Part shown: in pieces, positions 35,081 to 47,121 of the stretch
How the letters are laid out: every line of letters starts with the position of its first letter
Position numbering within the stretch: the first letter of the stretch is position 1
Assembly: GCA_029379385.1 (NCBI GenBank)
Contig: CM055605.1
Span: 12,311,001 to 12,375,000, forward strand
Length of the DNA: 64,000 bases
Direction: 5' to 3'
Origin: Quillaja saponaria
Lineage: Eukaryota > Streptophyta > Magnoliopsida > Fabales > Quillajaceae
Notes under the pieces: generated by a model
What the model saw: the letters and a program-made list of their open reading frames with translations, nothing else
Told to the model about the DNA's origin: nothing
The model's database searches: none
Program-made: the position numbers and the translations under genes

Positions 35081-36110
35081 ACGAATTGGAAGCTAAAAGA
35101 TATAGTTGAAAGACACTCAGCTATAGAAAATAATCAAAAACTGAAAAGAAGCATTCTAATGAATTACAATTTCAGCATTACTAAAGCATAGCTGATTCCC
35201 ACTGAAGAAGTTTTTTGCTAAAGTTGATTCATCGCTGAAAAAGTATTCCATTGAAACATCAAGCGCTAAACATTATAGTGAAGAGCTGAAGAATGAACAA
35301 CTGAAGAATAAAATGCATTGTTTCAAGGTCATCTGCTGAAGTTGATCTACTTGAGAAGTTGACTAGGATCTTAGGTCTGGACTTCTTTGTTTGATTGTTA
35401 TTATTAGTAGGCAGGGTTTCTTCCGAGAGATGGGAGAATGGTTGGTGTATCCTGAGAACATGTATAAATACATTTTAACTAATCTGTTAGCTCGAACGTC
35501 ATGACGATGAATTAGTCTTCTCCTTAAACCACATTTTACAACCTTTAACTGAATGTTAAAATGAAGAAGTGAAGGATGAAACACACAGTTTCATTAAACG
35601 ATCATCTGTTGAAGCTCACAATATGTAACCAATCAAAGCCTTTCAATAGCTGAAGCTCAATTTTGAGAATTTCTAAAGCAAAACTCATATTTCATCATAC
35701 TAATCAAATCTAGTGTTGTAAAAAGGCTTATACTTTCATATCTTATAGCTATCTATAAATCTCATCCAAAGCTCTTAGACTTTGTGATTGAGTAAATTCA
35801 TTCGTGTTGAATTTATTCTTCTTTGAGGGAAAAGACAAGTAAGATAGCTTAGTGAGAAATTGTAAATACTACTTGCAAGTTCTGCGGAATTGAAAAAGAT
35901 TGACTGATACCAGAAAGTTCAGTTGTTATAAATGGTGTTAATCCCTAGTATAAAATTATGTGGTAGTGAAATGCTTAAGTGAAATCTAGGAGTGGACTAG
36001 TCAGGGTTATTTGGTGAACCACTACAAAAGTTCTCGTGTCTCTCTCTCTTTGCTACTTTTGTTTTGTTTTAATTAATTGTCCATTGCATACATATAGTTT
36101 TGAAAAAAAA
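35080..36110 (+). mobile_element. copia-type LTR fragment
   Basis: The stretch ends with AAATCTAGGAGTGGACTAG and GGTGAACCACTACAAAAG (about 35980-36032), resembling the R/U5 part of SIRE/Tork-style copia LTRs. Repeated CTGAAGTTGATC-like words and a TATAAATAC at about 35462 fit a U3 promoter. No internal region or second LTR was found; the start is not fixed. Confidence 0.4.
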
Positions 36111-37350
36111 TATATTTGTTTTAATAGGAATTTTTATAAACCAAAATATATAGTCTACCCCTTCTATTTTGCCTCATAAAATTGAACAATGATTTCATTT
36201 TCTAGAGAAAAAATTGAAAATAATGTATTTATAAATATTTTTAGGTTTTGAACTATAATAGACAAGAAAAGGAAATATATTGTTATTTATCACATTAATA
36301 ACTAGTTAATAGCTGGTTGACAAGTAACTCGTTTCTTTTTAATTTAACGATCTGGTGGTGTCAAAACTAACTTATGCACAAATTAACAATTCGTCTTTGC
36401 AGTCCATCAAAAACAAGAATCGATAAAGGTGGGAGTAAGTTTCGAACTATAATAGACATAATTAGTCACCGCTCTAGTCTGGTAAAAGGTATGTCCATTC
36501 ACACTAACACAGAAAAATTTATAAAATTTTACTTCATATGATTTTTGACAAGTTTTTATATAAAAAAAATAATAATAATTGGAACTCATAAATTAATTTG
36601 ACTACTAGACAACCCTTGATTTAGTAATCTGTTAATTTAGACTTTTATCTCTTTAAGTACTTTCTGTACTTATTTTATTACCATTTTGACATTATTTAGG
36701 CGTGTGAAAGAATAGAACAATAGAAGGAATATTCATGGATACCCTGAATCATTTGGAAGTTCAAAATTTTAGCAAATGTTTTATTACCAATAATACCCAT
36801 CAGAATTTTGGAATCCTGTGCGAAGAATACATTAGGGAGTCAGGGACATACAGGCACAATACAGAGAAAGGGCCTATCACGTGCTTTCTTTCTTTAACCT
36901 CAGCAATAGAGGAAAAAGGACAACAAAGCAGGCCAGATGGTGGGCTGTGTGGGACCTGAATACGTACTGTATGGTTTGTGGTATGGCCTAGGGGATTAAG
37001 CTGAAGGAGTTCTAGGTGACCACAAAACAATCACCTTGTCTCACTTTGTACCATTTGGTTCACTTTTTTTTTGTTTTTTTGTTTTTTTTTCGTTTTGTCA
37101 ACCCTATCACCTTGTTTTTCTTCTTTAAGAATTTACCAATTAATTTAGCAAGATATACATTTATACAAGTATAGAATTCAACATTAGAAATAAAATATTT
37201 CTTTACTAATTGATTTGGAAAGAAAGCAATGTTTTTTTAAAATATGCCTACATTCTCAAAATTATACTTAAATCAACTTAATAAAATTTTAAATCCCAGA
37301 TTAGTTAGGTTTTTTTTTCTTCTATTGCATTAATTCAATGCATTATCTTC

Positions 37351-37474
37351 CTTTTTTTTATTGGTGAGGGGGAAGAGGGGAATAAACCCCAAGTAAGCTT
37401 CCAGGAGAGTTGACCCTTGGACCTCCTAGATAACGGGAAATGTTAGGTGCCACTAGACCACAAGGGTCTTGGCA
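37351..37474 (-). mobile_element. tRNA-derived SINE, complete with target duplication
   Basis: On the minus strand the element starts near GTGCCAAGACCCTTG, has an A box TGGTCTAGTGGC (37449-37460), a B box-like AGGGTCAACTCTCC (37404-37417) and ends in an A-rich tail (AATAAAAAAAAGG). CATTATCTTC flanks both sides exactly (37341-37350 and 37475-37484), a target duplication as made by LINE machinery. Confidence 0.8.
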
Positions 37475-37789
37475 CATTATCTTCTATTTGCACCCAGCTA
37501 CATTTTCTAATTACGGCATTCACTGGACTACTATTGGTCCAAAAATGACCAGTTAGAGGAGAAGTGAATAAATTGACCGATTAAAAATATCTCTTTTATA
37601 AATTTGAAAAACAAAGTGATCGCAAGTTTAAATTGTTAGCAATGGAATGATGAAACATAGGAGATAAGAAAATATATATAATATTAGTTAAAGCAGTTAA
37701 TCAGCTGAAAGATAAAAATAAAAAAATAAAATTGAGGGATAAAGATATTTGCACAATTGAAATTTATAGTAATTCACCAAAAATTTCTG

Positions 37790-39271
37790 CCTACGTCCAC
37801 TCCTTAAGTTCCCTTTGAGAATTTCACTATCAACTTAATTGTAGAGATCAACAAAACATTCACACTGAATTACAATGCTCATTAACTTTCACAATGATTT
37901 TCAAGTCTCAGCAACCTAGCTAGCTAATCCTTACAAGTCTTAGCCAAAACCTAGTTGAATTGATGGACTCAGCCACAACCCTAAAATCCTCAAAACTTGA
38001 TGCAAGCTGAATTTTACCAAGTTTAATCCTTAACTATAGGTCCAGACTTATGTTTTTCTCACATAATATAACAAAGGTTGTGCTCAATAAGATTCACTCA
38101 GTTTTAAGGTTTGCTCAACGAAGTTGAAAGCATTAAATCTAGTAGAGTGATATGACAAAAAGGAAAATAGTATGAGAGCTCAAGTCCTTTTCTATTCAAG
38201 GTTCAGAAACATTGATATGAGATGATAGTCATAAGACCCATTTCTCCAAATTTTTCAAAATCAGTTTTTCTTCTTTTATATCATGATTTAAAAGTAATTG
38301 TTTCCCAGTACAATATGACCATTATGGAGTTAAGGCGTAACGGGCATAAATGTTATTTTCTTTTGACATCTTGCAATCTATAGTAAACTTAAGAAATCAC
38401 TGCTTAGAGGTGTGGTATTTGCGTTCTGAACACTATACAACTCATTCTTAGGAGCTTAATTGTCATATTTTGTTTTCAACTGAGGAAGAACATGAACGGT
38501 TGATTGGCTATTCCAAGACGGTGGAGTATGAGTAAATATTTGATATTTCGGTTGATTGACATGTCTTCAGCTGATTATCAGTTTTTAGATAAACATAAGT
38601 TTTCAATAGATCGAAACACGATGCATTTTGAATCTTTACCTGATTAGGAAAATGTTCTTCAGTGATACTTTTAGTTAAGTTAAGAACTTTTCTTTTAACT
38701 ACTGAGTGAGATAAGTGCTTCTATTGATAATGTCAACTGACTTAATGTAGAACTTCCTTCAACTGTAAAATGATACATTATATCATTTTGTAAGTCTTGA
38801 AGTCTTCATCTGCTTGAATGATATTCTTTAGTGATATTTTAGTTGACTCTTAACTTTCTTTCTTATGGCGACTGAGAGATATACTTTAGTATATTCCCTT
38901 TTGATGCTTCAGTTTACTGATCGTAATCATGAAAGATTATTGCATGGCTAACTAAGTGATGATCTCTGATTCTTAAAGTTGTGCATTGTGATCTTAGTTG
39001 ATTTACAAGATTTGTCTGTTGTATTGCTTCAACTAATGAGATGATGTTTTCAGGTAATATTATCAATTGTCTTGAAACAACTTTATATAAATACAAAGTG
39101 GCTGATTAGATTTCAATATAGTTCGATCAATTTTTTTCATATGTTGACTTAGCAAAATATAGGCAGAGAAGATGATATAGCTGAAATTAGTTTCTCTTGC
39201 AAACTTACTAGTCATTTTGTTATCATCAAAATAAAAGTAGAAAAAGGGTAACAACCTATTTAATTCTAACA
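37790..39271 (-). mobile_element. copia-type LTR, minus orientation
   Basis: On the minus strand a polypurine tract (ATCAAAAAGGGGGAGATTG, 39272-39290) is followed by TTAGAATTAAATAGG and TTTTGATGATAACAAAATG, the classic start of SIRE/Tork-like copia LTRs. Near 37790-37830 GAGTGGACGTAGGCA and TACTATAAATT resemble the U5 end. Length would be about 1.4-1.5 kb. Internal sequence to the right (39300-40180) shows no readable pol. Confidence 0.55.
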
Positions 39272-39290
39272 ATCTCCCCCTTTTTGATGA
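39272..39290 (-). promoter_or_regulatory. polypurine tract of a copia element
   Basis: AAAAAGGGGGAGATTG on the minus strand directly before the LTR start, the standard plus-strand priming site of plant copia elements of this type. Confidence 0.65.
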
Positions 39291-40187
39291 TTAAAAAATA
39301 AATACACCCCATATAATTTGTTCTCGTCTGACTTAACTTAAAACATTTAAATTCTAACATTATTCCCCATAATGATCAAGGTTATAGTTTAGTCTTGTCT
39401 AGCAAAATGATGCCATAGACAAAGAGAATGCACCACAAAACCTACCTAAAATGATATACTTAAATTCATTTGTAACTAAAGCAAATAGGTAATTATGACT
39501 TAAAGATGATCCTTGGTGTCTCCAATGATATCATTTACAATTTACATGCTAAGTCATTACTGCCTTATACATATCTTTAATTACTTATACATATTTATTT
39601 GACACTTTATTTTTCTCAAGAGTTGACTACAAAACTCTTCTTGACACCTTATCATGCTTTTTCTAGAACAATAAAGATCATATAAAGAACCTTTCACTTC
39701 CTTCTATATTTCTCCACTAACTGCCTAAGTTGAAAAATATCCTTTATCATAAATCTTCCTGGCATAAATCTAAATTAATTCTTTGAAACTAAGATCAATC
39801 TACTTCTAAAGCTTACGTTTAATCACTCTCTCCTAAAGTTTTATTATATCGCTCATAAGTCTTATTTCTCAATGGTTATTACATCTTTATATATCCACTT
39901 TATTCTTATAAATAGGAATTGACATATAACTCAAAATTATATATATTTAAAAATATCATACGTTTTCTTCTTTAATCGGGCTATAGTATTATCCTAACTT
40001 TATTTGATATGGATAAAATGTAAAAAATAGAAAGGAAGTCGGCCAAAACTCTTGAATGATGGAACTTCTCCCGTTTTTACATGATGTGTACTATGAAATA
40101 ATAAAATAATAATAATAACTACATAAACAAGCAAACTACAGAGACTCTCCCTTATACAACTCAAGGTGGCCTAAAGATAAACATCCC

Positions 40188-40589
40188 TGTTAATATAGTA
40201 TAATGACATCCAATGAGAGCATGCCACATGGCAGTCACCTTCTACTTGGTAGCTTGAACAGTTCAGGTAACCGTGCTGGTGCTCTCCTGCTATATATATA
40301 CATGCTTTGTTTCTCGATGAAGGGTAAAAATAACAAAAGGTGAAAAAGCCTTTTAAGTTACCCCCCCTTCTTACCATTTATTTAGCTCTTCTCCTTCTGA
40401 CTTACTCATCGGAGGATTCAGGGAGTTCACCCCGAACTCGGCTCCCATCCTCTATTTTGCAGGACACGAGATCAACAGGTCGCCAGGTCGCTAGGACCCC
40501 GTTAAACACTTTAACCACAAAGACTATCTAAAGGCTACTTCAAGACCGTCCATACCCGTAACCTGTACAGATTAACTTTGACATTAACA
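40188..40589 (+). repeat. 5' LTR of the Tat element
   Basis: TGTTAATATAG to CATTAACA, matching 13967-14359. It includes a CTATATATATACATG TATA region at about 40290-40304. Confidence 0.85.
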
Positions 40590-40612
40590 TTACTTACTCA
40601 TAACTGACATGG

Positions 40613-42119
40613 AAAACAAGAAGAAGAGTTTGAGAAACAACGTAGGTCGCGAATGGGAAAGGGCTTGGAAGATATGTTGGTTCCTACTCTCATTCCAGAC
40701 CCCAACACTCCGGTCACTCAGAAGCAGTTCACTGAGATTATGACGACTTTGGGAGAAATCTCGGCTAGGCGGGTTGAGAGGTCGCCCCCCTAGGGCCCAG
40801 CAGAGAATTCAATATGAAGACTTGGTTGAAAGCTCGGGGAGTGGTCGAATGGCCGAAGTTAGGGCGGAACCAAGGGTCGAGGACCCAGCCGAACACACCA
40901 AAGCTCTTTATCCTTTCACCGACTGCCCTATCCCTCAAGGGGTTAAAATCCTAACTTTGGAGCAATATCATGGAACTTCAGATCTGATGATTTCATGACC
41001 GGGTTTGAATCTCTCATGTTATTGCACGGCGTTCCCGACCAGGTGATGTGTAGAGCTTTCGGCTCTACTTTGAGAGGCAACGCGAGATGGTGGTTTGCCA
41101 AACTCAAACAGGATTCCATTCATTCCTTCGAACAATTGGTTTCTTAATTCAAACCTCATTTTATGACAAACATAAGGCGTAAGAAGGACACGACTTACCT
41201 TTTATCTCTTAAGCAGGATGACGAAGAACCCTTTAAGGGGTTCGTGGGACGTTTTAACTGTGCCGCTTTGGAAGTGGAAGACGTAAATCCCCAAGTGGTG
41301 ATAGTTGCTTTGAGAGCCGGCCTGAAGAAATATGAGTTTAGGAACAGTTTGAACAGAAGAATGCCGAAGACTTTAGAAGAGCTCATGAAACGAGGGGAGG
41401 AGTATATCAATCAAGAGGAAGTTGACCACTTTAAGTTTTATTTGTTACATAGAAGCCCGAGACATGATACTAAGGATTGTTACACACTGAGAGATGAGAT
41501 AGAGAATTTGATATGGAGAGGTTGTTTGAACGAGTTCGTTCAGCGAGAAGGGTCGAGGAGGGCGCACCAAGATCTCGGACCTCTCGGCGAGCATGCTTTT
41601 CGTCATTTTAAGCAACCTAGATATAATAGGAAAAGTGTGGATGATAGCAGAAGACCTCCAAGGTCTCTCGAGGATGGGGGGGCTGTAGTGGGCATCATAC
41701 ACACAATCGTCGGTGGATTTTCGCTGGCGGGTAGGACGTTATCGGAAAGGAAGCGATATGTAAGAAGGCCACTGTCAATAGAGTTGCGGCCTAAGAAATC
41801 TAGAGAAGAGCGTCCCTCGGGAGTCATAACTTTTTCCGATGAGGACCTGCGAGGGATCGAGACTCCTCACGAATACGCTATGATAGTGTCCACGAAGATC
41901 GCCAATTATCAGGTGCAGAGAGTCCTGATTGACAACATGAGCTCAGCTGACGTTATGTACTCCAAATGCTTTGAGCAAATCAGGATCTCTAGGCAAACAT
42001 TGAAGCTGTTCGAGGGCTCGTTGGTAAGATTCAATGGTGAAGCAGTAGAGGTTGAGGGTTCGGTCGAGCTACAGGTTACATTGAAGGATGGGGACCTTGA
42101 GAAAAGGGTAATGCTGTAA
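40613..42119 (+). pseudogene. Tat gag-protease, broken at its start
   Basis: 40613-41160 reads only with frame changes but shows DDFMTGFESLMLLHG, AFGSTLRGNARWWFAKL and FEQL, the conserved Tat gag segment. 41163-42119 is an open frame of 318 codons with the gag C-part (TYLLSLKQDDEEPFKGFVGR) and the protease. The protease active-site motif reads LIDNMSSADVM (41925-41957); the Gly usual in this lineage is Met, which should impair catalysis. A YNVILGRP motif follows in another frame at about 42150. A product of the full polyprotein is not possible. Confidence 0.82.
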
Positions 42120-42135
42120 TTCTACGTGGTAAAGT

Positions 42136-45100
42136 TACCCTCGGCTTACAATGTCATATTAGGTCGACCATTTTTAAAAGCCGCAAGGGCTATACCTTCA
42201 TCCTGGTATGTATGCTTAAAATTCCTGACCTCCCGATGAGTTGGTACTCTGCGAGGAAATCAAAGGGTAGCACGACAGTGTTATTTTGCCAGTCTACATA
42301 CCAAATCCACTGAGGTCTTATACACGGATGATATTAAAGACGCCAGGCTAGATAAATGATGGATATACAGAGAAGACCAGATTCAGTGGATAGGTTCGAG
42401 CCGATCAATTTATTTGAGGGTAACCTAGAAAAAACCATTCTTGTTGATACAGAATTGGAGCAGGAGGTGAGAGAAGCTTTGATAGCAATCTTAAGAGAAA
42501 ATGCATCGGCCTTTAATTGGTCGGCCAAGGACATGCCGGGGATTAACCCTTCTGTCATACATCACAGATTAAGTATCAAGGCAGACTCTAGGCTGATTAG
42601 GCAGAAGAAAAGAAACTTTGCTTTGGATAGGCAAGAAGCAATTCAATAAAAAGTATCCAAGTTATTGGAGGCAGGTTTTATCAAGGAGGTATATTACCCC
42701 GATTGGTTGGCGAACGTGGTAATGGTATGAAAGCAGAGCAGGAAGTGGAAAATGTGTGTGGACTTCACTGACCTGACTGAAGCATGTCCAAAAGACAATT
42801 TTTCCTTGCCCCGAATTGACAGGTTGGTTGACAGTTCATCGGAAAACGAGCTATTGAGCTTTATGGACGCCTATGCTAGTTATAATCAGATCAAGCTGGC
42901 CGAAAAGGACAAGCAGAAAACCTCTTTCATTACAGAAATAGGAACCTACTACTTCAAGGTTATACCATTCGGATTGAAAAACACCGCTGCGACCTACCAA
43001 CGTTTGGTAAATAAAATATTTAAAGCACAAATAGGTCGTAACATGGAAGTATACGTGGACGACATGCTGATCAAAAGTCTTACCTCAGAATTGCATGTCA
43101 AAGATTTACAAGAGACTTTCTTGACAATAAATCATCATCGGCTGAAGCTTAACCCGACCAAGTGTACATTTGGGGTCTCGGCAAGCAAATTCCTTTGTTT
43201 CATGATAACTGCAAGGGAAATTAAGGCCAATCCCTCGAAGATCAAGGCCGTCCTTGGTATGCAAAGTCTCAGGTCGACCAAGGAAGTGCAGAGACTGACG
43301 GGTCGAATCACAGCCCCGGCACGATTCATGTCTAAATCCGCAGATAGATGCTTCCCATTTTTTCAAACTTTGATGAAAGCATTCTCATGGACTTATGAGT
43401 GCGAGGTGGCTTTTCAACAGTTGAAGGAGTATTTGGCTACGGTTCCCGTGTTAGGCAAACCGGTAGAGGGCAAGGTACTAATTCTTTATCTAGGTGCATC
43501 TGCTATGGCCGTTAGTTCGGTGTTGCTTAAGGAGGACGGTTGTCAACAGCAGCCTGTATATTACACTAGCCAAGTCCTCCAAGGGGCTGAAATCAGGTAT
43601 CTGCATATTGAGAAAATAGTTTTTGCTTTGGTAACCTCAGCTATGAAGCTAAGGCCTTACTTCCACACCCACAATGTGGAGGTCAGGACCTACCAGCCCC
43701 TGAAGAAGACATTGCACAAGCCCAATACCTCGGGAAGAATGGTTCAATGGTCAGTTGAACTGGATGAGTTTGACATACGGTACAGCTCCATAATGGCCAT
43801 TAAAGCCCAAGCACTGGCGGACTTCATCGTGGAATGTACATTTTCGGGTGAAACTTTGGGCGACCTAAACACTGCAAGCGTTGAGTACGAAGGCTGGTTG
43901 TTGTACGTGGATGGGTCGTCCGATAAGCTTGGCAGGGGAGCAGGGGCAACTCTGAGGTTCTCGGATGGCCAACTCACGGAGTGCACCATAAAATTTAACT
44001 TCCCCGCCTCCAACAATGCAACTAAGTACGAAGCTCTGATTTTGGGTCGCCAATGGGCCAGAGCAACTGGAGCAGATGAATTGAGGGTTTTTTGTGATTC
44101 TCAGTTAGTTGTGAAGCAGATAACGGGCGAGTATATAGCAAAGGAGATCGCCATGATCCAATGCCTGCAAAAGGTGAAACAACTTATCATCCATTTTAAG
44201 AAAGTAATAGTACAGTACATACCAAGGAATATGAATGGGCGAGCGGATGAACTATCTAGGCTCCACAGATGTGATAAGATGAAGGCTCGAATCCATACCT
44301 TGAAGAGACCAAGTTATGAGGAGTCTGAGACTTTAGCTGTCAGCACATCGGGTCCATCATGGATGACTCCCCTGGTGGATTATATACAATCGGACTGGCT
44401 CCCTTCAAGTACAGTCGAAGCAAAAATTGTCAAAAGAAGAGCTACAAGATATTGCATGATACAGGACCGTTTGTACAGGCGGTCCTATACTCGACCGTAT
44501 CTAAAATGCCTATCCCAGGAAGAGTCAGAATATGTTTTAGATGAAGTGCACAGGGGTGTTTGTGGAGCGCATATTGGTCATAGAGCTTTGGCGCATAAAG
44601 TTTTGAGAGCAGGGTATTTTTGGCCTACCCTTCAAGAGGATGCCAAGTTGTAGGTGAAGAAGTGTGATAATTGCTAGAGGTCGGGTAGGGTGCCAAGGCT
44701 ACTCCCAAACAGACTAACATCCATCATCAGCCCTTGGCTCTTCGCTATATGGGGTTTGGATATCCTAGGACCTTTTTCCTGGGGGAAGAACTGGAAAGGT
44801 CAAAAAGTTCATTTGGGTAACTTGTGATTACTTTACCAAATGGGCTGAAGCAGAGCCGACGACCACAATCAGTGTTAAAGCCGTGGAGAAGTTCTTATGG
44901 AAACACATCATCTGTCATTTTGGAATACCAAAAGTCATAGTTACCGATCATGGAATATAGTTTGATTGCCGACCTACTAAATCCTGATGCTCAAAACTGG
45001 GAATTGACCTGCGCTTTTTGTCGGTAGCCTACCCCCAGGCCAATGGCCACGTAGAAGCTGTTAACAAGATACTTCTGGAAAGATTAAAGAAAAAGGTAGA

Positions 45101-45605
45101 TCGGAATAAGTTAGACTGGGAAGAACACCTACAGCAGGTCTTATGGTCATACCGCACTACATGGAAGATCGCCACAGGAGAAACGCCTTTCAACCTAACT
45201 TGTGGAATGGAAGCGGTCATACTAGTGGAAATAGGCGTTTCATCCCCTAGGGTTGAGGCCTATTCTGAGTAGAGCAATGAGACCGAAATAAGATCGAACC
45301 TTGATTTGCTTGATAAGGTTAGGGAGAAAGCTCGCATTCACCAGATCGTCCATCAACAGACCACAGCTCGACACTTTAATGATAAGGTGAAACTGAAACC
45401 TCTACAAGTGGGTGATTTTGTTCTAAGACTGAATCAGTTCAAGAGTGGAAACTCGAAAGGAAAACACAAGGAATCGTGGGAAGGTCCGTACCAAATTGCC
45501 CACATTGTGGGTCCGGGGGCCTACAAAATCAAAACAGAAGCGGGAAAAGTTCTCCCAAACAGCTTCAATGCGAGACATCTGAAAAAAATATTATCATTAA
45601 TGTAG
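42136..45605 (+). pseudogene. Tat pol: RT, RNase H, archaeal-type RNase H, integrase
   Basis: 42356-42649 has FNWSAKDMPGI, the usual lead into reverse transcriptase, ending at a TAA. 42752-44653 is open for 633 codons: RT with MCVDFTDL, PFGLKNTAATYQ and intact YVDD (43052-43063), then RNase H, then the second RNase H (LLYVDGSSDKLGRGAG, DSQLVVKQI), then the integrase zinc region (HRGVCGAHIGHRALAHK). Integrase continues in pieces to 45605 (SVAYPQANGHVEAVNKI, IATGETPFNLTCGMEA, and the C-terminal WEGPYQIAHIVGPGAYKI). Stops at about 42647, 42729, 44651 and 45270 and frameshifts near 44760-45000 disable it. Confidence 0.87.
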
Positions 45606-45698
45606 ACTGCTTTGTTTTGTAAATCTCAATGTTGCAAGTCTAAATCTTTTTTCAAGCAACAAGGATTTATCCCAAGTACAAGAAATCGCCAAAGAAAT

Positions 45699-45740
45699 TT
45701 AAAGTGTTTACGTATCAAATTAAAGTGTTTACGTATCAAA
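45699..45740. repeat. 21-bp direct repeat, two copies
   Basis: TTAAAGTGTTTACGTATCAA begins at 45699 and again at 45720, just beyond the truncated end of the Tat element. Confidence 0.9.
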
Positions 45741-45793
45741 TTAAGGCTTCTAACCGTCATATTACTCGTGATTTTAATTATACTCGACACTTA

Positions 45794-46018
45794 AATGCTC
45801 ATAATTATTTCTTAAATTTTTAATCATAATTTTCTTTTTAAATGTGTGTAGTAATGCCAATTATTTTTATTATATTTCTTTTCAATTATTAGTATTTATT
45901 TTTTGATGCTCATAATTATTTCTTTAATTTTTTTTCAATCATAATTGTCTTTTTAAATGTGTGTAGTAATGCGATTATTTTTATTAGTTTTCTTTTCAAT
46001 TCTTAGTATTTATTTTTT
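45794..46018. repeat. 112-bp tandem duplication
   Basis: Copies begin ATGCTCATAATTATTTCTT at 45794 and 45906 and share AAATGTGTGTAGTAATGC and AGTATTTATTTTTT. Confidence 0.85.
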
Positions 46019-47086
46019 ATTAATTTGACATAAGCTGCACCTAAAATTATTCATCAAGATTTAAACTTTAAATTTAAACTTTCCAATTCTAATTTAATCA
46101 CAGAGAGTATTTTTATTTGATTATAATCTGGTCAAATATGGTTACAGTCTAATAATTTAAATGCTAAGCATTTGGGTAGATATTTTTCATTATAATCATA
46201 TTTTTATTTTTATTTTTTTTAAATTCAAAGAATTTGATGTTTAGAGGTGTTTATATTTGATTATAGTCTAATCAAATCTAATTATAATCAGGTAATCTAG
46301 ATGTTGAGTGTTTAGTTTAAATTATAATAAGATTGTTTTTCTAAATTATTTTGATTATAATCATAAAAAATAAGTAAGAATTTAATGCTTATTATTAATT
46401 TTTTTTTATGGTGTTCACAATAAGATTTTTGGTTTCTCTCTTTGAGAGTTTATGGTTCTCCTTTCTTAGATTTTTTTTTGTGTTTTTGATTCCATTTATC
46501 TCTCTTCTTATGAGATTATGATATAATATTCTATTTGAACTATTACTTTTGAATTGCTATAGCATATATGGTCAAGATCTCCATTATAAAAATATTTTGT
46601 CATCAATCTTTTTATGGTGACACATTTGTCATATTAAGGAGTAAATTGCCAGATTTTTAATTCTAGTTAGTTAAAAAAAAAATTGATTTTATATTGTGAT
46701 ATATGATTGGAAAATATTTTGTTCTATTGTTTTATTTTGTGTCCATCGGCGTTTATGGTAAAGAAAATTTTATTTTAGTTTTCAAATAAATGATTGGCAA
46801 TTATTGCTAAACTAGGCTTTGTTTGCAATTGGCATCATCTGCCTTAAGTAGCCCAGTTTTGCAAGGCACGTGTCTCGTAGTTCAGCTGAGCGCGAAACCC
46901 TCTCCCTTCACAAATATATATTTGTTGTCTCTCGCGTGACGGGCATGGCCCTACCTTTTTGGATGATGGTTTATGAGACCTTCCCCACGCCAGGCGTGAT
47001 TTTCTCTCAATTCTTTTGCTTTTCTTCAAAATTTTGTCCTTACTGTTCATTCCTTTTCTTTTTTAATTTCTTTACCAGCTTCATGC

Positions 47087-47121
<35 letters not shown>

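Larger units (their letters stand above)
40188..45606 (+). mobile_element. 3'-truncated Tat-lineage Ty3/gypsy element
   Basis: A 402-base 5' LTR (40188-40589) is followed by gag, protease, reverse transcriptase, RNase H, archaeal-type RNase H and integrase. Right after the pol stop at 45603-45605 the similarity to the first Tat copy ends soon, so the antisense gene and 3' LTR are missing. Pol is far better preserved than in the copy at 8742-14359. Confidence 0.88.

Noticed and set aside
36735..37030. Opposing 74- and 76-codon frames in a less AT-rich patch
   Set aside because: Neither has a motif, and they overlap on opposite strands. The patch may be single-copy sequence but supports no gene.
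43106..44053. Several minus-strand frames of 62-90 codons inside Tat pol
   Set aside because: Shadows of the 633-codon plus-strand pol frame.
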